NCBI GenBank assembly: GCA_946406115.1
Contig: OX291545.1
Span: forward strand, 21,199,153-21,263,152
Length of the DNA stretch: 64,000 nt
Origin: Apoda limacodes
Taxonomy: Eukaryota; Arthropoda; Insecta; Lepidoptera; Limacodidae
Direction of reading: 5' to 3'
Positions 24,062 to 36,200 of the stretch are shown here, piece by piece (the stretch's first letter is position 1; every line of letters starts with the position of its first letter). The notes under the pieces were generated by a model. It made no database searches, was not told the DNA's origin, and worked only from the letters and a program-made list of their open reading frames with translations. The position numbers and the translations under genes were made by a program.

Positions 24062-24305
24062 TCGTTTATTAAAAAAACAACCAGCTTCAAAAAGATGCAC
24101 TAAAAATAATAACTTATTTCCAAAACTCTAATCTGAATTACAGTTTGAAGTTGGTTTCATACAATTGAAGTGTGTTATAAACTGTTAGGTACATAGAAAC
24201 CAACTTCAAACTGTAATTTAGATCTGATTTTTGGAAATAAGTAATAATTTTTACCTTTATAGTGCATCTTTTTGAAGCCGGTTGTTTTTTTTGTTAAAAA
24301 GTTTT
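24062..24305. repeat. Palindromic lepidopteran repeat, about 95-bp arms
   Basis: The left arm (about 24068-24160) contains ACCAGCTTCAAAAAGATGCA, AACTTATTTCCAAAA and TTACAGTTTGAAGTTGGTTTC. The right arm (about 24198-24297) is its reverse complement with small indels. About 35 bp separate them. The CAACCGGCTTCAAA terminus is a recurrent lepidopteran feature. Probably a foldback or MITE-like element. Confidence 0.8.
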
Positions 24306-24439
24306 TAAGCTTCACCAGCTCAAAATAACGCCTATTGTTTTTTTTTTTGACCAAAAGTTTTAAATGCATTACATTAGTATGAGACTACCTCGGAAGTATA
24401 CCTTTTTAAATAAAAAAAGAATTTTGCAAATTCGTCTAT

Positions 24440-25325
24440 ATATAACATACATAAAAAAATCCGAAATGAGTACCTCCTCCTTTTTTTTGAAGACGGTTAA
24501 AAAATAACGATCTGCACAGACCCCGGAGGGTTTCAGATTTTACAATCGCTTTCATGCACAGAGACATACTTCTTGAATTTTGATGCAAAAATATAAAAAT
24601 TGGTTCGGCAGCAAGTACCGTACATGCAACTTCTCTTGAGAAAAATTCTTTTACAAAAAAAAATTACGTTATATTGTATCCGCCATTTTGAATTTTAAAA
24701 AACTGATAAAAAATTCGAAATCAGCACCCTCGAAAACCCTTTACTACCCCTCGATAATTGAAATTATACATGAAATTTATGTTGCGTGCATAAAAAAGTC
24801 AGTTTTTTACGGATAAAAAACGAACCGCTGGACCGATTTATTTCAGACTCCTTTCAGATCTAAGTCATGACGTGGCGTATCGATTGATATGTCATCAGAG
24901 CAATTCGGTCCAGTAGTTATTGAGGAATCGAAAGCCAAAATATGTCTACATACCTATTCCAATTTCCAACTTCTCAAGAGAAGTTAATAGACAACCAACA
25001 TTTAGATTAACTGAATAGTTTATAGCTGATTGAATTCTTTATTCGAATCAGGCTGTTTGATAATCTTTTCTCCGTACTCAATTATTTAATCAACAGGAAT
25101 AGTAAAAGATTTTTTGATGAAACATAAGTGAGAGAACATCACGTGAACCTAAAATACACGTTAGATTTCAGCGCAAAGCAATAGGAAGAAGTTGGCCAAA
25201 ATTGACATCAAAGATGCCAATTAAGGCAAAAGAACGCAAAACAAGGCAAATTGAAAAAGTTTTTAAAATAGAAAAAAAAACGTACAACCGAATTGAGAAC
25301 CTCCTCGTTTTTTGAAATCGATTAT
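24440..25325. repeat. Dispersed lepidopteran repeat region bounded by GTACCTCCTCC-type ends
   Basis: AAATGAGTACCTCCTCCTTT then GAAGACGGTT at about 24464-24500, and GAGAACCTCCTCGTTTTTTG then AAATCGATT at about 25299-25325, are the same terminal motif in the same orientation. The interior includes a block with CGAACCGCTGGACCGATTTA (about 24821) and CAATTCGGTCCAGTAGTTAT (about 24901), familiar from lepidopteran repeats. It may be two or more overlapping copies. Confidence 0.5.
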
Positions 25326-25329
25326 TAAG

Positions 25330-26055
25330 TGATGACAATGCACCTTGCCACCATTATTGAAATAACTCTCAAGAAAATATTGCTCCATATATTTAAAGAC
25401 TTGTCATTGTTAAACAAAGTAAATTATTTTCTAAACATCAGGATTATAGTGACAAATTGTTGATATTATGTAAACAACTTTGTAGCTAGGCCAATTATAT
25501 GTATTATTAAATCAATTTTCCCACATTATTCCTGTGTTACTAATAGTATGCTTAGCTAAGATAACCAAGTCGAGGAGACAACACGTATTACGAGAACCAA
25601 ACATTTAGATTATGTTAAATCCAAACTTTGGACTTTGCTTTGAAGCTGTTACAATCTCCAGTCCTGTCGGATAGCAAAGATATACATTATAACAAAACTA
25701 ATAACTAACTCTATCTTCCTGTCTTGATTAATTTAGTAGTGTTTTATTGTGATTCGTAGTTTCATAATTCAGTCATCTTTTATCAATCTTTTACACCATC
25801 CATATAATTTTCGATAAATGGTTAATTAAAATTTGAACTTGGGAGTAACATAATGGTTGCATTTTAAAACAGAACCATTGTAGCGATCGTCTTATCTAAA
25901 ACTACACCCCCCTTTATACACACAAATAGTTAATAGCCAATCGGTGACCAATATTTGGACAGTGGTTACGTAGATATCATCAGACTACGCGACAAGCTAC
26001 GCGTCAACAGATTCGGATTTCCTGTACAACTAGTTTAGAAGTAAAAGTAATTTGT
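25330..26055. other. AT-rich stretch upstream of the BEL/Pao fragment
   Basis: No LTR-like terminal repeat could be recognised here, and no gene. Confidence 0.5.
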
Positions 26056-26059
26056 CAGC

Positions 26060-27470
26060 CTGGTCGATGCCCGCTCCGACCTGACTCCGGCAGAAAGGTT
26101 ACGCGTGGCCTTATCTAGCATCTCCCGTTAGACGACGCCAGCTATAAGGTAGCGCGAGAGTTGCTGGATAAGCGATATCAGAATGTGCGGCAACTGGCAG
26201 ACGCACACGTCTCCACCATTCTGGGGCTACCACGGGTTTAGGACGTTAAGAACCTACGGATTGGGTTTCTTAACGTCCTATTAGTCGCGTACAACGCATT
26301 AAAGCTTTGGGCCTGTAAGTGAATGACTGGTCTTTTCTACTCCTTCACATAGTTTTGGGAAAGTTGTCGGTGGACGTGAGGAGTAGGTTTGAGTGCTCCC
26401 ACGGGGGAGACTCGGACACCCCCTTCCCCAAATTTCCAAATTTGGTGGGATTTTTGGAGGAGGAGTGTCGCCGAGTGGATAACCTCGCTCTCTCCAAGCC
26501 CTCCACCTCCTACGTTAGGACTAGGCCACCACCGGTGTAGTTGCCTAGACAGCTGCCTAGACCTCAAGAAGGTGGTGGGGTTTTGCTGCTGCAGAGGATA
26601 CTGGACCGCGGACGTACGTATATTGTCACGGTAGGGACCACATGGTGACCGAGTGTCCCAAATTTATAAGTTTGCGTCGCGTGGGTCGACACAACATTGT
26701 GCGCATGCGACGCTGGTGTTATAGGTGTCTTGGTGCAGACCACGGGGTCGCTCAGTGCCCTTCCTCGGACACGGCGATTGTGGTTGTCCACTACACTATC
26801 ATTGGCCTATCGCCGTCATCGTGACAAGCCACGAACAAGTCGATAAGGTTGTCCGTGGTGAGCGGGGAGTAGTTGAGGGAAACCGTCCCTGGATGGGAGC
26901 TCAGACGCGATTCCAACGGGCTTCGCCACCATGCAGCCTGGCACGGCCGGGGGAGCTTCTACTCCCGTCGAAACTCCGATCGGACCAGGTGGGTATATTT
27001 TGCAGATGCAACCCCTGTGCGGATGGTGAGCGCGAGGATGTCGCCACCTATAGTTGAGTGGCCGCGATTGAAGCGACGTCTATCGGCCCTTCCGACCGGT
27101 GGGAAGGCGACCGGTGAATCCGACGTATCGTGCCCCCTCCTCCGCCAGCATGAGGCGTCCTCCTCACGAGGACTGGTAACTCCAACCCATCTTCTAATCT
27201 TTTCCTTTATTTACTTGCAACCTCCACCACCTCCGCTCTTCCTATTTTGTGCCCACCACTAGTGCCTGCATGTTACAGGACCCTACAACTTGTGAGGGTC
27301 TCTCTCTTACTGAAGCGATTCAACGGTTTTGGAAAGTGGAAGAGTCCCCAAGTGCATTTCGTCCCTACAAGTCTCGTTTGAGTCACTGCAGTAAGCTAGC
27401 CGAAACTAGACTAGCATCCATGGAGAGACGTATGACCCGAAGTTCTGAATTTATGCAAAACTAGCTTCTG
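26060..27470 (+). pseudogene. BEL/Pao LTR-retrotransposon gag and start of pol, decayed
   Basis: In changing frames the plus strand reads LVDARSDLTPAERLRVALSS, ASYKVARELLDKRYQNVRQL, VSTILGLPRV, VKNLRIGFLNVLLVAYNALK, a segment with DWSFLLLHIVLGKLS, then FPNLVGFLEEECRRVDNLA. This is the usual gag order in BEL/Pao elements. Two zinc knuckles follow: YCHGRDHMVTEC, which lacks its first Cys, and an intact CYRCLGADHGVAQC (C-x2-C-x4-H-x4-C) at 26716-26757. At 27312-27356 EAIQRFWKVEESPSA and then KLAETRLASMERRMTRSSEF resemble the protease-RT linker of BEL/Pao pol, with sequence missing between and after. No RT, integrase or LTR was seen. Gag would package element RNA in virus-like particles. Frameshifts, stops and deletions leave it inactive. 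Its G+C is clearly higher than the surroundings. Confidence 0.8.
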
Positions 27471-27479
27471 CCAGTGCAA

Positions 27480-27970
27480 AATTTTTAGGTTAGTATCTTT
27501 TAGTTTTTTTATTTTCATTTTGCAGTAGATAGGTAGTTCGCTTCGTTAGTGTAAAAGGTCCCTCGAAGGACATGCAAGCAGGTGTTGTGGGCAAATATCG
27601 ACACTAAAATACGAACATTTTACATACCTCTCAATACTCCGAATCAATAAAGTCTTTTAACGTTTTTTTTAGTACAAAATATTTCTAGAAAATTTATTCT
27701 TTCTACATCCTTAATTCATACTGAAAAACTAAGCAACGTAAATTATTTTAAAATCTATACATAGGGCGTGATTTTTTAGCTGTTACGATCGCGTTTGCTT
27801 TCGTGATGTCTCTTACTGTTTTGTTGGAAATTCTATTTGCAACTAGATTGCGAGGGAGTCAAATTTGTTGTAATATGACGATAATTGTTCAAGATGTCGG
27901 AAAAGCGCATCAACTGTAAGGGCAGAAAGAACAACTTATAACACTTAGAAATACTACATGACTTACACCT
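27480..27970. other. Spacer between BEL/Pao fragment and next repeat, no gene
   Basis: AT-rich with no motif recognised. A patch near 27540-27600 is less AT-rich but unassigned. Confidence 0.5.
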
Positions 27971-27977
27971 GGTATCC

Positions 27978-28222
27978 ATATAAATATAATAAATGCGAAA
28001 GTAGCTCAGTCTGTCTGTCTGTGTGTTACCTCATCACGCTAAAATCGCTATACCAATTAAGATGAAATTAGGCATGGAGATAGTTTGAATTCCGGGGAAG
28101 GACAGAGGCTACTTAAGAACATCATGTGTTAGTCAGTTTTTTTCTATAATTGAGGAGTTGCCTTTGTAATCCTACACCAATAACCAAATTTTGGGTGGAT
28201 GTAACCGCGGCCAAAAGCTAGT
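27978..28222 (+). repeat. Lepidopteran short interspersed repeat with AAAGCTAGTA end
   Basis: Begins ATATAATAAATGCGAAAGTA then CTGTCTGTCTGTGTGTTACC. It contains ATCACGCTAAAATCGCTATA, AGATGAAATTAGGCATGGAG and GGGGAAGGACAGAGGCTACT, and ends CCGCGGCCAAAAGCTAGTAC. This order is a very common non-coding repeat in Lepidoptera. An opposite-orientation relative is at 31788-32155. Confidence 0.7.
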
Positions 28223-28267
28223 ACTAAAAATATTATCAGGACAAATTGCGCGCTTTCCTACCATACT

Positions 28268-29590
28268 AGGCAATTTCCGTCTTCATGGAAGACTTTGAGT
28301 GTGCACCCGGTGCCCAAAAAAGGCTTTAGATCAGATCCATCGAATTACAGGCCTATCGCTATTACTTCTCTTCTCTCCAAGGTGATGGAGCGTGTGATCA
28401 AAACACAGCTTTTGAGATACCTAGAAAAACACGACCTGGTCAGCGACCGTCAATATGGCTTACGCCACGGTCGCTCGGCTGGTGACCTTCTAGTGTATCT
28501 GACACACCGATGGGCACTAGCCATTGAGAGTTAGGGGGAGGCATTGGCATGTAGCCTAGACATAGCGAAGGCGTTCGATCGGGTCTGGCACCGGGGTCTT
28601 CTATCGAAGTTGCCATTTTACAGAGTGCCCGAGGGTTTGTGCAAATGGGTGCAGACGCATACGAGCCGTAGTTGACGGTAGTTGCTCTGATAACATGGAC
28701 ATTAATGCTGGTGTCCCGCAAGGCTCTGTGCTGTCTCCTACGCTGTTACTACTGCATATCAATGATATGTTGGACATCAACAACATAGATTGCTATGCAG
28801 ATGACACTACTGGAGACGCTTATTACACGGGCCGTCCAAGCATCCCTCGTTCCGTTGTGGAGAAAAAACGTGAAGAACTTGTGTCTCAAATCGAGATCGG
28901 TCTGTCCAAGGTCTCTGACTGGGGACGGGAAAACTTGGTCCGATGCAACCCTTCAAAGACACAAGTCTGCGCGTTCACCGCTAATAAACCCCCCCACAAT
29001 TCCAGAACACTCCCCTCTCCATCTCCAAGAGCATTGGGATCCTTGGTGTTGACATCTCCAGCGATGTTCAGTTCAGAGATCATTTGCTAGACAAGGTGAA
29101 GCTAGCGTCCAAAATACTTGGTGTACTCAACAGAGCGAAGCAGTACTTCACGTCGGGGCTAAGGTTGCTGCTTTACAAGTCGCAAGTCCAGCCCCATATG
29201 GAGTACTACTGCCATTCCTGTGTGTGTTCTACCGCTTGTACAATGAGTTGTGTTCTGAGGAATTGTTCGAAATGATGCCCACGGCTACTTTCTACCATCG
29301 CACCGCTTGCCATCGGCAGGGAATTCATTCTCACAACTTTAGAACCGAAATGGTCGCGTACAGTGCGGTTTCAGAGAAACTTCCTCCCGCGAACGCTTGG
29401 GTTGTGGAATGAGGTCCCTGCCAAGGTTTTCTCTAAGGACTACAGTATGGAGTTCTTCAAAAAAGAAGTTATTAGATTTCTGAAGGGTCGGCAACGCGCG
29501 AGTGATACCCCTGGTGTCGCAAGCGTCCATAGGCTACGGTGACCGCTTACCATCTGGCGGACCGTAGGCTTGTTTGACACCTTAGTGGTA
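28268..29590 (+). pseudogene. Jockey/CR1-superfamily retrotransposon RT and 3' end, 5'-truncated
   Basis: The copy starts abruptly at PSSWKTLSVHPVPKKGFRSD and SNYRPIAITSLLSKVMERVI. It continues with HDLVSDRQYGLRHGRSAGDL, motif A LDIAKAFDRVWHRGLLSKL (about 28557-28613), INAGVPQGSVLSPT (about 28701), and the catalytic box CYADDTTGDAYYT near 28792. Then come VSDWGRENLVRCNPSKTQV, GILGVDISSDVQFRDHL, KLASKILGVLNRAKQYFTSG and VQPHMEYYCHS. About 130 bp expected after HMEY are missing. Then CVFYRLYNELCSEELFEMMP, HRTACHRQ, FQRNFLPRTLGLWNEV, FKKEVIRFLKGRQRASDTPG and a 3' end with CACCTTAGTGGTATAAAAAA. Stops (after AIES, for example) and frameshifts inactivate it. It stands right after the repeat ending at 28222. 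Confidence 0.92.
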
Positions 29591-29599
29591 TAAAAAAAA

Positions 29600-31120
29600 A
29601 AGCCTCGTCATTCTATAGTCTGTAGCTTTTTTATGTCTATCCAATTCAGGTTAGACTATTTAAGGGGGCAAATCCGTAGGCAAATGTTAAAAATTCAAAG
29701 TGTCTTTATATTGAATTGAATTCACGAAAATAAGATAAGTAGCTTACTGAAAATTAAAAAAAAAATTATCCGACTTTTTGTGCAATCTTAGTTTCTGTTT
29801 ACCGTATACAGAACAAGATTTCTTAATTTTAGAGCAATAAATGCGTAATAATTGATTTTTTTAAATAATTGTAAAGGCTTGCCAATATAAGAATACGATT
29901 TTACTCTAGTTCTTACGAGGTACATATGTTACCAACACAGAATTCTTTATACGCCAATCTCACAGGAAAATCTTATTATGTAGCTACACCATATCGAACC
30001 CTACTCTTGAATTATGTGGATCGTCAAGTTTCCTCGTAATTTTATTGCGAACATTTAAGGGAACTCATTTACCCGAGTTTTTGTGGATGATCTGCTACGT
30101 TGGCGGCAGATTTTTCTCTGCCACTAAATAAAACTTTCGCTTGTTACAATTGGTAAAGGAATTGTTGAAAATTCCGTATTATTAAATCAAATCATGCGTC
30201 AAAATCTGCCCTTTAAAATCAGTGGGTTCCGAGATAAATTTGACTTACATGGCTCGTTTGTTTAACGTTTTAAATAATTAATGTATAGAATGAGGATGTA
30301 AAGCTGCAATGTTGGCCATAATCATCAAGGGACCTTTTTGTTTTTTACGTCAAGGACCAGAAAGTATCAAGTGTGTTTATGGAGGAAAGTAATTATTTTT
30401 AAACAGTTCCATACTGCTTTTATGATTTAATAATAAAGCTGTTTGGTATACGTACACAGGGTGTCCAATGGTCCAAGTTACTTAGTTTGTTGTACGTTGT
30501 ACGTTTGCTTTTTTTTGCACTTAGTCATTGAATTTGGCCACTGTATGCAGTGGTTATCTGCATACGCTAGCTAGACATTGGTTATTCATAATGTTTCATA
30601 TCTGTCCAGAAGTCTAGAACTTGCCTCATGTTACTTAGAATTTTTAAGAAAGGTATTTCTTATAGTGTCTGGATTTTGCAAGCGATCATGGTTTTCCGGT
30701 GTAGAATACATGAGGAAGTTGGCGTCCACGCAGCCTCTACCACGAACGTCGAATTCTGAAATCTGTCCTATGGACTGTGCAGTAGCCTCATAAAATAACT
30801 ATCTCTCATTCATCAACTTCCGCCATCTTCTCTTCATTCTTACTTGACGTAGCAATCAAGGCCACACTAAGTATAGTGCAATATACGTACAATGAAATTT
30901 GAACGCGGAATATTACCTCTAAAACAATTCATTAAGTCCAAATACGGCTAGAATACATTGTTTTATTACGGAGTTCTGGTGCTTCCGAACTTCCGGCTTA
31001 ACTATCAGATCAGTTTGATAGTGTTATTATTTTTTTTTTTTGCTTTGTCATAGTCTCTTAGCTATCTTAATCGTGATACCTTATCGCGACACTTAAAAAT
31101 ATATATTATTCATAATCCAT
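29600..31120. other. AT-rich stretch, no gene recognised
   Basis: No transposon motif or open frame with family resemblance. A 71-codon frame at 30578-30793 is unassigned. Confidence 0.5.
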
Positions 31121-31125
31121 TTTTG

Positions 31126-31370
31126 ATGATGGAATCTATGAGGAACTAAGGGAACTACTCCAATATCATAGCGATGTTGGCATTTTCCGTAAAAATTTAA
31201 ACATTTTTATTCAAAACTATAACTTAGTCAAGTGTAACTTATGTAGTAGACAGGTGGACACCGTAACTTTTCAAAAGTCCCGGTGTCAAATGTTTGATTT
31301 TTTATGGTAAATACTAAAATCGCTATGATATTTGAGAAGTTCCCTCAGTTCCTCATAGATTCAATCATTA
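31126..31370. mobile_element. MITE, about 245 bp, with roughly 50-bp inverted ends
   Basis: The left end reads GAATCTATGAGGAACTAAGG, GAACTACTCC and AATATCATAGCGAT (31126-31176). The right end (31319-31370) is the reverse complement with few changes: ATCGCTATGATATTTGAGAA, GTTCCCTCAGTTCC and TCATAGATTCAATCAT. The middle is non-coding. Confidence 0.85.
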
Positions 31371-31787
31371 GAACTAAGTTCCTTTGCAAATAAAAAAATA
31401 ATTCCAAATCAGTTTATAAATGACGGAGTTGCGCGGTAACAACCATTAAAAAATCAACCAAATTGCGAAGTTTCAAGGTGGAGGTTTCGCAATTTAAGAC
31501 GGTTAAAATACCATCAATTTCTCATCAAATTTAACATCAAGATTTATAGGTCTTGTTTTAGACTGCTAAAAATGTTTAAAATTACAGAATCTCACCAACT
31601 TTTTTTGTAATTCTCGTTCATAATTTGTTTTTAGTTTGCGGATTAAGTCCTTACAGAAGTTTCTGTATCTAGTGTATGTTTATTTGAGCAGAGTGTTATT
31701 GAGCGAGCTTTTGCGTCGCATTATGTAATTTATCGCGATGCTTTATACACCATAATATACCAGGTGTTATCCACGGTTTACTTATAA

Positions 31788-32155
31788 AGTACTAGCTTGT
31801 GCTAGCGGCTCCGCCCGCCCTAAATTTGGTTGTCGGCGTAGAATTCTTACGACAACTCTTTGATTATACTGAAGAAGTTTGCTATTGCTGTAGCCATAGT
31901 TCGTTCTTGGAATTAGGTTTAGGTTACTCCCACGGAAACTTTTGAAATTTTCGGGATTAAAAGTAGCTTTTGTCCTTTTCTGTATCTTAAACTATTTCTG
32001 TGCAAAATTTTAGCTCCATTGGATGCTCCATTGCGGCAGGATTAATAAACAAACGTTATAGTTATCCTATCCATCCAGTGGTTAAAGCGTGATTACGTTA
32101 CAAAACCATACATCCAAACTTTCACATTTATAATATTAATGGGATAGCTGGTCAT
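31788..32155 (-). repeat. Lepidopteran repeat with GC-rich AGCGGCTCCGCCCGCCC terminus
   Basis: Plus-strand text starts ACTAGCTTGTGCTAGCGGCT and CCGCCCGCCCTAAATTTG, includes CTGTGCAAAATTTTAGCTCC and GGTTAAAGCGTGATTACG, and ends CTTTCACATTTATAATATTA then ATGGGATA. That is the reverse-orientation relative of the 27978-28222 repeat. No coding capacity. Confidence 0.75.
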
Positions 32156-32566
32156 TAATGAATTGGAATAAAGGAGTGTGGTTTAATGATTGCAGCCACA
32201 TATGTTACAAATCCCTTAGCTGCGTTGCCGTTTTCGTTGCTAAAAATTTCACTAAAGTCATATTTTTCAATATCGGAAGCTAATGCTGAGTATTTTTATA
32301 TAATTTTTTTGAGTCGAAATTCTGACAGGTTTTGTCTGCAAGCACAACAATATTCCGCAAGCAGCATTCTGTGAGAGTCAGCAACAGTTAAATATTCTTT
32401 AGCATGCAAGTCCATGCAAAGCAATAGTTAAAGGTAAAAAATTTAGCCAGTCGTAGAATTCCAAAATTCCAATGTTGAACATTAAGAGGGTGTGACAATT
32501 TATGTGGAGTCATGGAATATTGTCTAACTAGAGCAAATCCTCTTTATTCTGGATCAGAATTTGTTG

Positions 32567-33180
32567 TTAGCCTTCAGACATTCGTAAGTATACGCGGCCC
32601 CACGCCATCCTGCAATATGCGTAACTATGTTTTTTTGCATGAGTTTTGGCCAGGTAGTTGGAACACTTTATTATTTTAGGAGTAAGGTTTTCTGACACGT
32701 ATACTGCGGATTCTGCACCAGGTGGGCCTAAATGAGAGGTGTACAATTTATTTTGTTTATTTTTGGTCAAATCTTAAACACTACTCAAAATTTTATTTCT
32801 TACAATGGTGCTGGCGAATTTAGCGATGACTGGTTTGGTTTTGGAATTCTTGATACGGAACACGTTTTTGATATCTGATGAATGAATTTCAGAATTTATT
32901 TATTTGCCTAGATTTCGTATGAGTTAATACTTTCAGTATCTGAATAGGGAATGCTGCGGATTTCTATTGAAGTGGAATGTTCCTAACTGTCAATACTGTG
33001 TTCTAGAAATTGTATATGAGTTTGCGTTACTTTTTGGGACTTTTCAAAGCTACCAGTTTTTGACTTTAGATCATCCTACTGTATGGAGACAAAATCAATA
33101 GATGACTGAAAGTTGCGGTTTTGTTCCTGTATTTCCCTTAGAGACTTCATGACAGCTTGCATTTTTGCATTTTCAGACAT
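32567..33180 (-). pseudogene. Retrotransposon ORF1 (gag-like) remnant
   Basis: The minus strand from an ATG at 33178-33180 reads MSENAKMQAVMKSLREIQEQ then NRNFQSSIDF. Further on are SIEIRSIPYSDTESIN, IKNVFRIKNSKTKPVIAKFA and STIVRNKILSS. The C-terminus has LTKNKQNKLYTSHLG, AVYVSENLTPKIIK, HSYAYCRMAWGRVYLRMSEG. The (V/I)Y-(V/I)SE-x-LTP and YC-x-x-x-(W/G)-G-(R/K)-(V/I)-YLR blocks are shared with the ORF1 at 13409-14335. Several stops interrupt it. No endonuclease or RT follows; downstream on the minus strand there is only AT-rich DNA and then a repeat terminus. It is bounded by inverted GC-rich repeat ends at 31805-31822 and 33238-33255. Confidence 0.75.
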
Positions 33181-33235
33181 AGCTTGTTTTAACTATAACT
33201 GCAGCAATAGCTTGCGACCGCGCAGATAACGAAAT

Positions 33236-33262
33236 ATAGGGCGGGCGGAGCCGCTGGCAAAT
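33236..33262 (+). repeat. Solo terminus of the GC-rich-ended lepidopteran repeat
   Basis: AGGGCGGGCGGAGCCGCT at 33238-33255 is the exact reverse complement of 31805-31822. The body of the repeat is not recognisable to its left. Confidence 0.7.
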
Positions 33263-33269
33263 GCTACAC

Positions 33270-36200
33270 GGCACATTTTAAAGAAAAAACATAATTATTT
33301 GAATTTAGTGTGTGTCACATAACCTTTAACCAGCATACCAAGACGCTTCTAACGATACTTCATTTGTGAAATTATGATGGGAAGTTTATAGGATAACAGG
33401 AAACAGATGAACAGACATACATAAAAAAATACATACGTAAAACATGTATACCATGCTTCTTTTGGGTTCGCCAAAGTTGCGTAAAAAGAGTTAAAAGTCA
33501 CACAATAGTTGCAAATATCGTTATATTATAACAACTACCAAATTAGAATGTACTCTTGTATCTAAACAAATAAGGAAAATGGTAAATAATACCACAGTGT
33601 ACGCAATAGCGACAAAATATACGCTTCTGTCAGACCCACGTCAAATACAGCCAACTTAATTCTTAGACTGGCAAAATATACAATTCGTCGCTGAAATTTC
33701 AATTTAGGCAAAAAAGAGAACAAACTATTTACCGTCTATTTTAATACCCGTTATTTCTAAACAAATTTCACTTCAAATATCTCCTGGGTAGATAGGAAAG
33801 GTACAACTAACTTTGTTCGTTTAGGATTTTATGATAATTTGTTTTTGAAAGTAAATATATGTTTTTAATAACCAAAGAAACTTATAAAAAGAAGATATCA
33901 GATTATTCATAAAATACAATCAAAAAACCGTTAGTGTTTCGTAGAATGTGGGTACGTCTTTTAATAAAAGCAACAATTTCTTAGAAAGTGCCATTGGATA
34001 ATTTCGATACGGTTCTGATCACCAAGATTAAATAATCAGCCTGTTATTCAAGACCTTATTAAAAACATTTCGCTACATCAAAGAAGAGGGCGCCCATGCT
34101 GAAGGGACTCATTTCGTAAAAAATATACCTTGTTTTGATTTCTTATACCTTTTGAGAAATCTAATCTAATTTTTCGGATTAGAATTCGTAACAGTTTTCA
34201 AAAACACAACATCTTTTGTTAATATATAGAATACTATCGTTTTTATTTTTATCTAAACTGATTGTAGATTATGTGGATAGGCGTAATAAAAACTTAAAAT
34301 CTCTGGACAAACAAACGCTTTATCTTAAATATCTCTATCGCCGAAGCTAATGGTAAACCCTACATCCAGAACCCCTAGAAACACAGAATTAACTTTCTCT
34401 AAGCCAAATATATTTTTGACCTAGATTTACCTTACGTTTTGTCCGGGGACGTCGTTAGGAAAAATCATCTGATGAAATTCGTGTACCTACTTTCGCCGTA
34501 ATCTTACCGTTAAACTATTACAGCAATAAAATAAAACATATAACAGCTGAAAGATCCATCTGACAATAATACAGAAATATGGCCTTTTATATATAACATA
34601 AATAATCGTCATAACCTCCAAAAGGTTATACTAAAAAAAATTGTGGCGACCGATTCACTTGCTAAAAAGAGAGCTAGCGGCCAAACAACTTGTCCATTTA
34701 CGACAAATAAAACTGTATTTCATAGAGAGAGATATGTATTGTGAGTAATGTAACACCGAACAATATTGTAACATAAAACAATTTTTAGCGACGTTTGTAA
34801 AAAAAAATGCCGAAACTGATAATAAAGAAAAGGAAAAATATAGGCATTAATCCATTAGAGATCGAACAAAAGCAGTCTTAGGTGCGTAGAGAGATATTCA
34901 CTACCGTGTGACTAAGAAAGAAGCCCAAGAAAATAAAAGCAGGTCTAATGAGTTCGACCAAGATGTTCAGCGCCGACTACACATTTACTTTTTCGCAGCC
35001 ATCTGCCTCGGCCCAGGTGCCTATGGATGACGACAATCCTGTGAAGATAGAAAATTTACAGTTGACAAGGCAAGAACAATACCAATAGTCTGAGTAATAT
35101 GGGTCCGTCCATGTCGACTAGTTCGCGGCGCGAGACATGTCGTCGTCGAGAGCCTACGCTGCAGCTGACAAACACTTTGTGAAAACGTGTTTGTATGAAA
35201 AAGGTCGAAGTCTCCTGTGACGTGTGTCACAGACTATAGTTCGCCAATGATCCGATCTAAAAATCATCAAATTCACTAAAAAGCTAGCGGTATTTGTACC
35301 GCCGTACAAATAGAGGTCAGTGTATCCGTCCTATTTCTTTCTATAAAATATAAATAATATTTTTTTAATACTGTCTGAAATCAAGACATCTGAAAATTAT
35401 TTTTCATACAATTCATCGCCTAAATTCAAATCATTGTGATCGTGGTATTTTTGTTTATTTCCTCATGAAATCATGAAAACAAATTAAATTATGGAAAACT
35501 GCTAGCACCTTGCTTAGATTGTGTAAATTTTATTTTAAAGTCTTTGGATATTATCTTTCAGTTTATAAGTAGGTACTCATGTTTTTATAAAAAAATTGTA
35601 AAATATGTGTAATCCTTGTCTGGTACTATATTAAAAAAACCCCTTTATTTGGCTGTAAAATTGTGAAAGTAGAAAATAATAATTTATGGGTTCTGGTTTC
35701 AACGTCTTAACACCTGTGATGTGGTAACACCTGGCCAAAAATTTCCAAACAAAACAAAGAACTAACTATGTCCAATTTTATATCTGATAATTAGTTTTAT
35801 ATCTGATCATGTTGTTTGCTTTCCGAGTACTTACAAACAGTACCTAAAACATATAGAATATATCTGACACATAGCACTAGAATAGGAAGTGGGTATTTCA
35901 TAGCAGGTTATATCGAGTCGGGAGGACGCATGTTGTAATCCCGATGAAGCCGCTTCGCCAGTTGGCTAGGAGCCATTTTATAGTGTTTCCTTTTATTTTT
36001 TAGTAATATCACTACAAAGTATTTTTGGGTCAATCAACTGTTTGTTTTGGCTCTGTCCCGGAACTAAAAATCTAAATTTATGAAAAAACCTATATTTTTT
36101 ATTAGTTAAACAAAAGTGTTTCTTGAATTAAATATGTAAACAACACACAAATGCAACAAATTACATTATTCCGTAATTTATTAAAATTTTAATAGTTGCC

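Noticed and set aside
34962..35240. Possible coding exon or gag scrap in a GC-richer island
   Set aside because: Readable for only about 40 codons with no known motif; kept only as an unassigned island.
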